The position numbers and the translations under genes are program-made. A stretch of DNA of 9,806 nucleotides from Pseudomonadota bacterium (GTDB lineage Bacteria; Myxococcota; Polyangia; Polyangiales; Polyangiaceae): contig JAEZYO010000424.1 in assembly GCA_023419055.1 (NCBI GenBank), forward strand, positions 1 to 9,806, in the 5' to 3' direction. How positions within the stretch are numbered: the first letter of the stretch is position 1; each line of letters starts with the position of its first letter. A model generated the notes under the pieces. It did not search any database. It worked only from the letters and a program-made list of their open reading frames with translations, and was not told the origin of the DNA. Below, piece after piece: positions 1-6,528 of the stretch.

Positions 1-828
1 CGGGTGGGGGGGAACCGGAGGGAGGACGGGTACTCCGAGCTCGAGAGGAAGCTTCACGTCCAGGGCGCGGCGTGAAGCGGCGGTGAAGTCGCGCAGGGCC
101 TGGAGGCGCTGCCGGCGGATCTCGGCGAAGCGCCCCTGGTACACCTGGGCCTGGCTGCGCTTCTGATTGAGGCGAATGCGCGGCGTGCAGCGATCGAGCT
201 CGCTGGTGCGCCCGCGTCGCTTCTTTCTGTCGCGGCGGCGGGCGACGTGGGCGGTGTTGTCTTCTCGGTCAGCCAGGCGGTGGAGGTTTCGGGTGTAGCG
301 CCGCTCGTGAGCCAAGTGATCTTCCTCGAGGTGTTGCTCGAGCTCCGTGAGGGAGCCGCCGAAGTAGTGGCCACCGGCTTCGCGAAGGACGAGAAAGTGC
401 CGGAAGTCGCGGAGTAGGCGGCGATCGTGTGAGGCGACGATGACGCAGCCGGGAAATTCGGCGAGCCACGCGCGCAGCCACGCGACAGCTCGGTCGTCGA
501 GGTGCAGGGTAGGCTCATCGAGGAGGAGGGTTTCGGCGCCTGAGGTTCGAGCAGCTTCGAGAGCGAGGCGGCGCAGCTCGCCTCGGCTCATCGGTTCGGA
601 GCACTCGTCGAGTTGGTGCACGAAGTGCAGCGTGCCCCGCACTCGAACCCGCCCGGACGTTCCGTTTGCCTCACCGGCGATGAGGGACAGGAGCGTGGAT
701 TTTCCGACGCCGTTGCGCCCGACGAGGGCCACGTGCTCGTCGTCCACGCGCAGGTTCAGTCCCTGAAACAGCGTGCGACCGCTCGCGGTCTCGACGGAGA
801 CATCTTTCAATTCGATCGAAGCAGGCAT
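1..828 (-). CDS. ABC-F family ATPase, N-terminal part (runs off left edge)
   Basis: The first 276 codons of a soluble ATP-binding cassette protein of the ABC-F class, which binds the ribosomal E site and acts in translation or antibiotic resistance; it is not a transporter. Visible motifs: Walker A GRNGVGKST at residues 37-45, Q-loop Gln72, a variant signature MSRGE at 80-84, Walker B LLLDEP at 101-106 followed by TLHLD (the family usually has TNHLD), and the switch His in SHD at 133-135. Residues ~165-260 are a highly charged, Arg-rich helical stretch that fits the interdomain linker of ABC-F proteins. The second ATPase domain should lie beyond base 1. No membrane segment is seen. The start ATG (828-826) overlaps the hflX stop in TGATG, which fixes the start and implies coupled translation. 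Oddity: only about seven residues separate the Q-loop Gln from the signature, so the helical subdomain of this first cassette is almost missing. Its exact role (drug resistance or housekeeping) cannot be told from the sequence. Confidence 0.88.
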   Translation of the reverse strand, partial: MPASIELKDVSVETASGRTLFQGLNLRVDDEHVALVGRNGVGKSTLLSLIAGEANGTSGRVRVRGTLHFVHQLDECSEPMSRGELRRLALEAARTSGAETLLLDEPTLHLDDRAVAWLRAWLAEFPGCVIVASHDRRLLRDFRHFLVLREAGGHYFGGSLTELEQHLEEDHLAHERRYTRNLHRLADREDNTAHVARRRDRKKRRGRTSELDRCTPRIRLNQKRSQAQVYQGRFAEIRRQRLQALRDFTAASRRALDVKLPLELGVPVLPPVPPHP

Positions 829-2198
829 CAGCGCGCTCCTTTCAAGGTGCTCTGTAGACGAGCCATCACGGCAGGCGAGGCTTGCACCGAGAGCTTGAGT
901 CCGGCGTCGCCGGCTTCGCTCGCGAGCACGCGGCAGTTGGCATAAATCAGGCTCAATTGGTGCGCGAGCCGGTACGGTACGAAGAGCGTCTTCTCTTCCT
1001 CTTCGCTGCGAACCTTCGCGACCAGCTGCCGCTCGAGCTCGGCGACGGCTTGCGGGTCGTGAGCGCTGAGCAGTAGCCAGGGGTGACCCTCACACAGCGC
1101 CGCGAGCTCGCTCGGCTCTGGTCGCTCCGGCAGGCGGTCGAGCTTGTTGAAGACGTAGAAGCGCGGCACCTCTTGCGCGCCTACCTGCTCGATGAGCCGG
1201 TGTGTGGTCTCGAGGGCTAGCTCTCGCTCGGGTTCGGAGACGTCCACCACGATCAGGAGCAGGGAGGCCTCGCTGATCTCGGACAGGGTCGAGTGAAAGC
1301 TAGCCAGCAGGCGTTCGGGCAAGCGGCGGATGAACCCCACCGTGTCGCTCAGCACGATCTCTCCTCCATGTCGCGTGAGGCAGCGTGAGGTGGTGTCGAG
1401 CGTCTCGAACGGCATGTCCCGAGCCGAGAGCGCGGCTCCGGTCATCGCGTTCATCAGCGAGGTCTTGCCGGCGTTGGTGTAGCCGACCAGCGCGATACGC
1501 TGGCAGGAACTGCGCTTCCGGCGTTGAACCTGGCCGCTCGTCTCGGACCTCGCGAGCGCGAGTCTTAGCTGTTTGAGGCGGCCATCGAGCTTGCGCGCCA
1601 GGAGCTCCGAGGCAGTTTCGCCAGGGCCGCGCCCGTACTTGTTGCCACCCGTCTGCTGGTCCATATCGAGGCCCAAGCCGCGGATGCGCGGGCGCAGGTA
1701 CTCGAGCTGGGCGATTTCGACCTGAACGCGAGCCCGTCGCGTGCGGGCATGGCGCAAGAACACGTTCAGGATCACCGCCTCGCGATCGCACAACGGCATC
1801 CCGAGCGCGTCTTCGAGGTTGCGGGACTGAGAGGGCGTGAGCTCGGCGTCGAGCACCAGCATGGTCGCGCCGTGATCGCGTGCGCGCTCGGCAATCGCTT
1901 GCGCCGTGCCGGTACCGAGCAGCGTGCGCGCGTGCGGGCGGGTCAGGTGGTGAATCTCTCGACCTACCACGCATGCGCCCTGGTGCTCGACCAGCGCGAC
2001 GATCTCCGAGAGCTGCGCGGAGCGCGCGACCGGATCTCGCTCGGCGCCGACCGAGACGACATAGCACGCAGAACCTTCGGGCCCGAGCTTCGCGGGGTCG
2101 CGCGCGCTGAAGCGCTCGATGAGCTTCTCGAGCTCGCCGTCATCGGCGAGCGGCACCTCGGAGTGCTCGGAAACAGGCTTGGAGTTGAACTTGAGCAT
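828..2198 (-). CDS. hflX: HflX-type ribosome-associated GTPase
   Basis: A 456-residue GTPase of the HflX branch of the Obg/HflX superfamily, of typical length. HflX proteins bind the 50S subunit and split stalled or stress-arrested ribosomes; some paralogues (HflXr of Listeria, mycobacterial HflX) give macrolide-lincosamide tolerance. Residues ~45-215 are the HflX N-terminal nucleotide-binding and helical region, including the family GRGPGE motif (189-194). The G domain has G1 GYTNAGKTS (239-247), G2 FETLDTTSR (264-272), G3 DTVGF (285-289), G4 NKLD (351-354) and G5 SAH (378-380). G1 has GKTS where most HflX have GKST, and G2 has DTTS for the usual DPTT; both keep the essential residues but mark a divergent member. 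A C-terminal domain follows from about residue 400. The ATG at 2198-2196 is preceded by AAAGGGA (2210-2204) five bases upstream, a good ribosome binding site. It is the first gene of an operon with the ABC-F gene, whose start overlaps this stop by one base. Whether it is the only hflX of the genome or a resistance-type paralogue is unknown. Confidence 0.93.
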   Translation of the reverse strand: MLKFNSKPVSEHSEVPLADDGELEKLIERFSARDPAKLGPEGSACYVVSVGAERDPVARSAQLSEIVALVEHQGACVVGREIHHLTRPHARTLLGTGTAQAIAERARDHGATMLVLDAELTPSQSRNLEDALGMPLCDREAVILNVFLRHARTRRARVQVEIAQLEYLRPRIRGLGLDMDQQTGGNKYGRGPGETASELLARKLDGRLKQLRLALARSETSGQVQRRKRSSCQRIALVGYTNAGKTSLMNAMTGAALSARDMPFETLDTTSRCLTRHGGEIVLSDTVGFIRRLPERLLASFHSTLSEISEASLLLIVVDVSEPERELALETTHRLIEQVGAQEVPRFYVFNKLDRLPERPEPSELAALCEGHPWLLLSAHDPQAVAELERQLVAKVRSEEEEKTLFVPYRLAHQLSLIYANCRVLASEAGDAGLKLSVQASPAVMARLQSTLKGAR

Positions 2199-2523
2199 GC
2201 AAATCCCTTTCGTCGGACATCGACTCTCGAACCGCGGACAGACCTTCGCGCTCGTTTCCCGAGATCGCAGGAAACCGCACGTTTTGCGCGGATCGCGCCA
2301 GCGGCGTGCCCGACCTCCACCTCGGCCGCACCTCTCGCCTCGAATCAGCCGCCTCTTAGCGCAACGCTAGGAGGCACGGAAATGAGCCGGGCGAACAGAA
2401 GCGGACGAGGAGCTCGATGCTCCGTGGCGTAACCTTCGCAAAGACGAGAACCGAACAGCTCAGCTACCGCGCTACGTCGCCAAGCGACGCCGCACCGGTG
2501 CCTCGAGCAGCTCGATCAGGGTC
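2199..2523. other. Non-coding region upstream of hflX with several hairpins
   Basis: A 325-base stretch between the hflX start and the broken gene on its right; I see no credible gene in it. It should hold the promoter and leader of the hflX/ABC-F operon (minus strand). No convincing -35/-10 pair is recognisable. It contains at least three inverted repeats: an 11-bp stem at 2351-2375, GGAGC/GCTCC at 2409-2423, and CGTCGC/GCGACG with a CAA loop at 2475-2489. Because both downstream genes act on ribosomes, a structured leader controlling them is conceivable, but this is inference. Short reading frames here, such as one starting at 2220 (minus) that runs out of frame into hflX, show no supporting signal. 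Confidence 0.5.
2351..2375. promoter_or_regulatory. Strong 25-nt hairpin upstream of hflX
   Basis: A near-perfect inverted repeat: left arm GCCTCTTAGCG, loop CAA, right arm CGCTAGGAGGC. All eleven positions pair if one G-T (G-U in RNA) pair is allowed. It lies about 153 bases upstream of the hflX start. Neither strand has a T-run after the stem, so a classical intrinsic terminator is not supported. Options are an attenuator or leader stem of the hflX/ABC-F operon, a protein-binding operator, or a U-tract-less terminator for the broken gene that ends at 2524 on the minus strand. The structure is seen directly; the function is inference. Confidence 0.4.
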
Positions 2524-3245
2524 TCAGACGAACTCGTACAGCCACATAGTGTTCCCGTACTTAACACAGTGCGCACCCTCGTCAAGTGTAGTGCGGAGAG
2601 GAGGACGCAGGCGGCGCGAGCGCGTTCGCGTCACCGGCAGGCGCAGGGCGGCGTAGCTCGTTCTGGCAGGCAACCGCGGGCGATCCCGGAAGGCATCCGT
2701 CTCGCTGCCGTCTCCGTTTCGCGAGTAGTAGCTGGTGGTTCCGTCAGTAAAGTTGTTGCAGCCGGTGTCGTACCCCTCGGTGTTGGCGAACGTGCCGCTC
2801 GCGTTCGAGCCAGTCCAGAAAAGGTACTGCGGATTGTTGCCGAAGACTCCGCTGCTGAGGAGGCTCACCGGGAGCGAACCGTCGAACGAGAGCCGGACTA
2901 CGCTGTCTCGATCACCGAGCCCGATGACGAGCGAACCTGGTTTCCGGTGTAGGTCACCGTGACTTCCGCGACGTTCGCGACGCCGTCTTCCGGAACGACC
3001 TCGTCGCAGGTCCAGGCGCACGAGGGTGGTTCCTCCCCATCCGAGCCGTCGTCGCCGACGGTAACGTTCTCGAGCTCGGCCGTACCGAAATGGTCGGGCA
3101 GGCAGCGGCAGGTACCACCGGCAAGCTCTTCGCTGAAAGCCGCGCCGGAGCCAGAGTCGCAAAGGCGTTGTCGATGCTGCACGGAGACCGTGTCGGCACC
3201 GGTGCGCCCTCGTGCCAAGAGCGGTGCGGGTGGACTCGACGTCAA
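2524..3245 (-). pseudogene. Broken gene for a cysteine-containing secreted protein
   Basis: Coding-like protein sequence on the minus strand is split over more than one frame. Bases 3245-2898 encode a segment with paired cysteines (GTCRCLPDHFG, SCAWTCDEVV) and a Thr/Val-rich stretch (EVTVTYTGN) that stops at 2898. From about 2945 the coherent sequence continues in another frame that ends at 2524, with LSSGVFGNNPQYLFWTGS, EGYDTGCNNFTDG and SYYSRNGDG. That style (W-T-G, G-C-N-N-F/W, Asn/Gly-rich) resembles the C-terminal half of small secreted proteins common in myxobacteria. After about 2700 this frame turns into Arg-rich nonsense, while a third frame near 2698-2651 gives VACQNELR, like the last cysteine segment of such proteins. 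At least two frameshifts are therefore likely. No start with signal peptide was found; the 3245 codon would be TTG. No function can be named. Sequencing errors instead of decay cannot be excluded. Confidence 0.45.
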
Positions 3246-3393
3246 TCACCGGAAAGACTCTCGCGCGAGCTGAGTGTCTGCAGCGACTCGGGACGTGTGG
3301 ATCGAGACACGCGCGCGCCGCGACGAGTACGCATTTGATGCCGTGAATCAAGGCAGGGGCTGCCGTGCACGAGGGTTGCAAACCGGGCGCGGC

Positions 3394-5424
3394 ATGGTGC
3401 AATGGCTCGGTCTCTGGCTGCGAGTGTGTCGGCTTTGTGCGGTGCTGCTATTCGGGGTGTGGGCGCCGCGGCTGGCGTGGGCTTCCCCCGGTGTCGTCGA
3501 GGCGGACAAGACGCTGTCTCCCTACTTCGTGGTCGAAGGGGCCGACCCGCGCGTCGAGGCCTTCCCGCTCGAGTCGACCAAGGTCGACGTACAGATCACG
3601 GGCGTGATCGCCGAGGTGACGGTGACCCAGGCCTACAAGAACGCCGGCAAGAGGCCGATCAACGCAGAATACGTGTTTCCGGCTTCTACGCGGGCGGCCG
3701 TGCACGGCATGCGCATGCGGGTTCGTGACCAGGTCATCGAGGCACGAATCAAGGAAAAGCAGCAGGCTGCGCAGGCCTTCGAGGCCGCCAAGAAGGCGGG
3801 CAAGAGCGCGAGCTTGCTGGAGCAGAGCCGACCCAACGTGTTTACGATGAAGATCGCCAACGTGATGCCGAACGATCGCGTCGAGGTGAGCTTGCGCTAC
3901 AGCGAGTTGCTCATCCCGACCAGCGGCGTCTACGAGCTCGTGTATCCGACGGTGGTGGGGCCGCGCTACTCGAGCGAAGCGGCCGCCGCTGCAAGTTCCA
4001 AAGATCAGTTCATCGCCAGCCTCTACACACCCGCCGGTAGCACCCCGAGCTACGCCTTCGAGCTCACCGGCGCGCTTTCGACCGCGATCCCTCCGGTCTC
4101 GCTCGAGAGCCCGTCGCACGCCATCCAGAGCACCGCCGACAACCCGACGCTGCGCCGCTTCAACTTGGCCGCTAGCGAGCGAGCCGGCGGTAACCGCGAC
4201 TTCATCCTGCGTTACCGGTTGGCCGGCGAAGTGATTCAGTCCGGCCTCTCGCTGTTCGACGCCGGCGGCGAGAAGTTCTTCTTGCTGCAGGTCGAGCCAC
4301 CCAAACGCGCGCCGAGCGAGCTGATCCCGCCGCGTGAGTACGTCTTCATCGTCGACGTTTCGGGTAGCATGCACGGCTTCCCGCTCGACACCGCCAAGAA
4401 GCTGCTGCGCGAGCTCGTCGGTGGGCTGCGCCGCACCGACACGTTCAACGTGCTCCTGTTCTCTGGCGCTTCCGCGCTCTTGGCCGAGAAGTCGCTGCCG
4501 GCCACGCCCGAAAATATCGCGCTCGCCACCCGCTTCATCGACGATCAGAACGGCGGTGGAGGCACCGAGCTCTTGCCGGCGCTTTCGCGCGCCTTCGCGC
4601 TCTCCAGGGACGAAGGACTCTCGCGCAGCTTCCTGATCGTGACCGACGGCTTCATCGGCCAGGACAAGGGCGCCATCGATCTGGTGCGCAGCAAGCTGGG
4701 TGACGCCAACGTGTTCGCGTTCGGCATCGGCAGCAGTGTCAATCGCTACCTCATCGAGGGCATCGCCAAGGCCGGCGCGGGAGAGCCGTTCGTGGTCACC
4801 GAGCCGGGGCAGGCCGGCGCGACGGCGGCGCGCCTGCGCGACTACGTGCGCTCGCCGGTCTTGACCGACGTCGAGCTCGCTTACGAGGGTTTCGACGCTT
4901 ACGACGTCGAGCCGAAGGCGATTCCGGACGCGCTCGCCGAGCGCCCGATCGTCGTGCAGGGCAAGTACCGGGGTGAAGCAAAGGGCTTCGTGAGCCTGTC
5001 GGGTGTGACCGGTCAGGGCGGCTTTGCGCAGCGCTTCGACGTGAGTCAGCTGAAGAGCCGCCCCGAGCACCGCGCGCTCTCGTACCTGTGGGCACGGAGC
5101 CGCGTCGCCACCTTGTCGGATTTCGGCTTTGGCGAGCCTTCGTCGCGCGCCAAAGCTGAGATCACGACGCTCGGGCTGCGCTACGACTTGCTCACCGAGT
5201 ACACGTCGTTCGTCGCGGTAGCGCAAAAGGTCGTCAATCCGGGAGGTGTCGCGCAGAACGTCGACCAGCCGTTGCCGCTGCCGGCCGGCGTCTCGAACAG
5301 CGCGGTCGGGCCCAGCGCTGATGGAGCCGATGAGCCCGAGCTGTGGCTGTTGCTCTTGCTACTGCTCGGAGCGTTCGTGACCGCGAGCGCGCTTCAGCAG
5401 CGCCGCTCCGAGGCGTGGTCGTGA
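3394..5424 (+). CDS. Exported VIT + VWA domain protein with exosortase-type C-terminal tail
   Basis: A 676-residue protein probably carried to the cell envelope and handled by the exosortase encoded next to it. Residues 1-30 form a signal peptide (hydrophobic core ~11-25, likely cut after AWA). Residues ~45-170 are a VIT domain of the inter-alpha-trypsin-inhibitor type: VTQAYKNAGKRPINAEYVFP, then an Ala/Lys-rich helix (~120-138) and VEVSLRYSE. Residues ~315-490 are a von Willebrand A domain with a complete metal site: DVSGSM (321-326), GGGGTE with Thr391, and TDG with Asp418. A conserved-looking TEYTSFVAV follows at 601-609. The end has an EPE motif (647-649), a Leu-rich helix (~650-666) and the tail QQRRSEAWS. 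I chose ATG 3394 because the signal peptide begins there; the frame is open from 3274, but those 40 extra residues are polar and Arg-rich. No clear ribosome binding site is seen. The stop overlaps the next gene by 4 bases. VIT/VWA proteins of marine proteobacteria are sortase targets; the ligand of this one is unknown. Confidence 0.9.
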   Translation: MVQWLGLWLRVCRLCAVLLFGVWAPRLAWASPGVVEADKTLSPYFVVEGADPRVEAFPLESTKVDVQITGVIAEVTVTQAYKNAGKRPINAEYVFPASTRAAVHGMRMRVRDQVIEARIKEKQQAAQAFEAAKKAGKSASLLEQSRPNVFTMKIANVMPNDRVEVSLRYSELLIPTSGVYELVYPTVVGPRYSSEAAAAASSKDQFIASLYTPAGSTPSYAFELTGALSTAIPPVSLESPSHAIQSTADNPTLRRFNLAASERAGGNRDFILRYRLAGEVIQSGLSLFDAGGEKFFLLQVEPPKRAPSELIPPREYVFIVDVSGSMHGFPLDTAKKLLRELVGGLRRTDTFNVLLFSGASALLAEKSLPATPENIALATRFIDDQNGGGGTELLPALSRAFALSRDEGLSRSFLIVTDGFIGQDKGAIDLVRSKLGDANVFAFGIGSSVNRYLIEGIAKAGAGEPFVVTEPGQAGATAARLRDYVRSPVLTDVELAYEGFDAYDVEPKAIPDALAERPIVVQGKYRGEAKGFVSLSGVTGQGGFAQRFDVSQLKSRPEHRALSYLWARSRVATLSDFGFGEPSSRAKAEITTLGLRYDLLTEYTSFVAVAQKVVNPGGVAQNVDQPLPLPAGVSNSAVGPSADGADEPELWLLLLLLLGAFVTASALQQRRSEAWS

Positions 5425-6188
5425 TCGCGCGCCAGCGAGAGAAGCTCGAGCGCTACGCCTTCATGGCCGTGGCGCTCGGGGCTGCCTGGGTTCTCAAGCG
5501 TCACTACAGCGTGTCGACGGCCGAAGAGCTGCGCTGGATCCTCCAGCCCACGACCGCGCTCACGCAGCTGGTCCTCGGCGCCGATTTCGCGTTTCGTCCG
5601 GGCGAGGGGTACCTGAGTCGCGAGCTTTCGATCCTGGTCTCGCCTGCTTGCGCCGGGGTCAACTTCCTGATCGTCGCGTTTCTGTCGCTCGTGTTCGGCT
5701 TCGCGCAGGCGGTTCACGGTTGGCGACGGCGCCTGCTCGGGCTCGTGGCTGCGCTCTGCATTGCCTACCTGACCACATTGCTGGTCAACACCCTGCGCAT
5801 CTGCGCTTCGGTGTGGGCGGCGCACCTGGCGGCGCGGTCTTTCGGCCTGACGTTTCACAGCGTTCACCGGCTGGTCGGTATCGCCGTCTACCTGGCGGGG
5901 TTGGTGGTCCTCTGCCTGACGGTGCGGGCCTGGCTCTGCAGTCGAACGAGCGTGGCCACACGCCGTTCCAACCTGATGATCGCGCTCGGGTGCTACCTCG
6001 GAGTGACGCTCGTGCTGCCGCTGCTACGCGGCGCGGCGCAGAGCCCCGAGTACTGGGCACACGCAGCCCCGGTCTTGGTTCTGGTAGGCGTCCTCGTCGC
6101 AGCGCTGCTGCTTCTGGGGCGAGGTGAATCGAGCGCTCCGTCGCCGCCCATGCGGCGGCCCAGTATTCCCTCGTTGAAAGCGCAGTGA
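5421..6188 (+). CDS. Exosortase (XrtK-like), dedicated partner of the VIT/VWA protein
   Basis: A 255-residue multi-pass inner-membrane cysteine protease/transpeptidase of the exosortase/archaeosortase family, which cuts or anchors proteins carrying a PEP-CTERM-like tail. The catalytic set is visible: Cys77 in SPACAGVNFL, Arg126 in LVNTLRI, and His149 in HSVHRLVGIAVY (His146 is close by). Each lies at the edge of a hydrophobic helix, as in the family. About seven or eight hydrophobic stretches can be counted (first ~12-25, last ~225-240). No fused EpsI domain is present. The start chosen is GTG 5421, which shares GTGA with the stop of the VIT/VWA gene and has GAGG seven bases upstream; GTG 5415 and ATG 5463 are alternatives, and the frame is open further back to 5343. 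The tight overlap means the two are made together, and the upstream protein is the obvious substrate. The XrtK-like subtype is from memory of motif style; exosortase identity is much surer. Confidence 0.88.
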   Translation: MIARQREKLERYAFMAVALGAAWVLKRHYSVSTAEELRWILQPTTALTQLVLGADFAFRPGEGYLSRELSILVSPACAGVNFLIVAFLSLVFGFAQAVHGWRRRLLGLVAALCIAYLTTLLVNTLRICASVWAAHLAARSFGLTFHSVHRLVGIAVYLAGLVVLCLTVRAWLCSRTSVATRRSNLMIALGCYLGVTLVLPLLRGAAQSPEYWAHAAPVLVLVGVLVAALLLLGRGESSAPSPPMRRPSIPSLKAQ

Positions 6189-6192
6189 GGGG

Positions 6193-6216
6193 TCGGTGGC
6201 CCCCGGCCGTGGCCGA
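6193..6216 (+). terminator. Possible terminator hairpin after the exosortase gene
   Basis: Just after the exosortase stop, GGCC-CCC-GGCC is nested inside TCGG...CCGA. It could fold into a short GC-rich stem with an internal loop. There is no T-run. The position at the end of the two-gene operon is the main support; GC-rich DNA gives such stems by chance. Confidence 0.22.
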
Positions 6217-6238
6217 GTAACGACCTACGACCCGAACC

Positions 6239-6418
6239 GCCTTCCAGGGGAAGGAAGCGCAACCGATCTGGTCCGCCCGGCCTCCCGGGGAAGCCGGAAA
6301 ACCGAAATGGTCTCGTACGCCTTCCCGCGGAAGGCCGGAAAAGCCGAAATGGTCTAGTACGCCTTCCCGGGGAAGCCGGGAAAACCGAAACGGTTTGCTC
6401 GGCTTCCTGTGGAAGGAG
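6239..6418. repeat. Five imperfect tandem copies of a ~41-bp palindromic unit
   Basis: Units begin at about 6239, 6280, 6319, 6361 and 6402, a spacing of 39-42 bases. The core reads roughly GCCTTCCCGGGGAAGCCGG followed by AAAACCGAAATGGTCT and a short link such as CGTAC. Copies 2, 3 and 4 are closest to one another; 1 and 5 are more diverged. Each unit holds a short palindrome, perfect in copy 3 (GCCTTCC-CGC-GGAAGGC, 6319-6335). The copies abut each other with no unique spacers, so this is not a CRISPR array. It lies between the convergent ends of the exosortase gene (plus) and the lipoprotein gene (minus), so it could serve as a two-way terminator or be an expanded intergenic repeat. The function is unknown. 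Confidence 0.75.
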
Positions 6419-6490
6419 GGAGGACTTGGTTATTTGTCATTCCCAAGGTTGACCGAGCGCAAAGCCCGGAGATCGCGAAGTCCCTCCTCC
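6415..6490. repeat. Imperfect 13-bp inverted repeat, 50 bases apart
   Basis: GGAGGGAGGACTT (6415-6427) and AAGTCCCTCCTCC (6478-6490) are inverted repeats that match at 11 of 13 positions. They enclose 50 bases with no gene. They could be the two arms of a long stem between convergent genes, or the ends of a tiny non-autonomous element; no target-site duplication was identified. The purine-rich make-up raises the chance of coincidence. Confidence 0.3.
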
Positions 6491-6528
6491 GGGGATGCGA
6501 GAGCTGATCGAGGGCGGGAGCGCCGAGG

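Noticed and set aside
2140..2331. A leader peptide (63 codons, or shorter from 2220) overlapping the hflX start on the minus strand
   Set aside because: It runs out of frame into hflX, has no clear ribosome binding site of its own and no recognisable stalling motif; the good binding site at 2204-2210 serves hflX.
1749..2432. A 227-codon open frame on the plus strand across the hflX N-terminus
   Set aside because: It is antisense to conserved HflX sequence, has low-complexity composition, and no motif or ribosome binding site supports it.
3274..3393. A longer start for the VIT/VWA protein (40 extra residues)
   Set aside because: The extension is polar and Arg-rich and would place the signal peptide inside the protein; the ATG at 3394 begins the signal peptide directly.
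3448..5226. A 592-codon open frame on the minus strand, opposite the VIT/VWA gene
   Set aside because: It is the antisense shadow of a clearly coding gene with intact VIT and VWA motifs; its translation is Arg/Glu/Ala-biased with no recognisable domain.
6239..6418. CRISPR array
   Set aside because: The repeats are contiguous and imperfect, with no unique spacers, and no cas-like gene is nearby.
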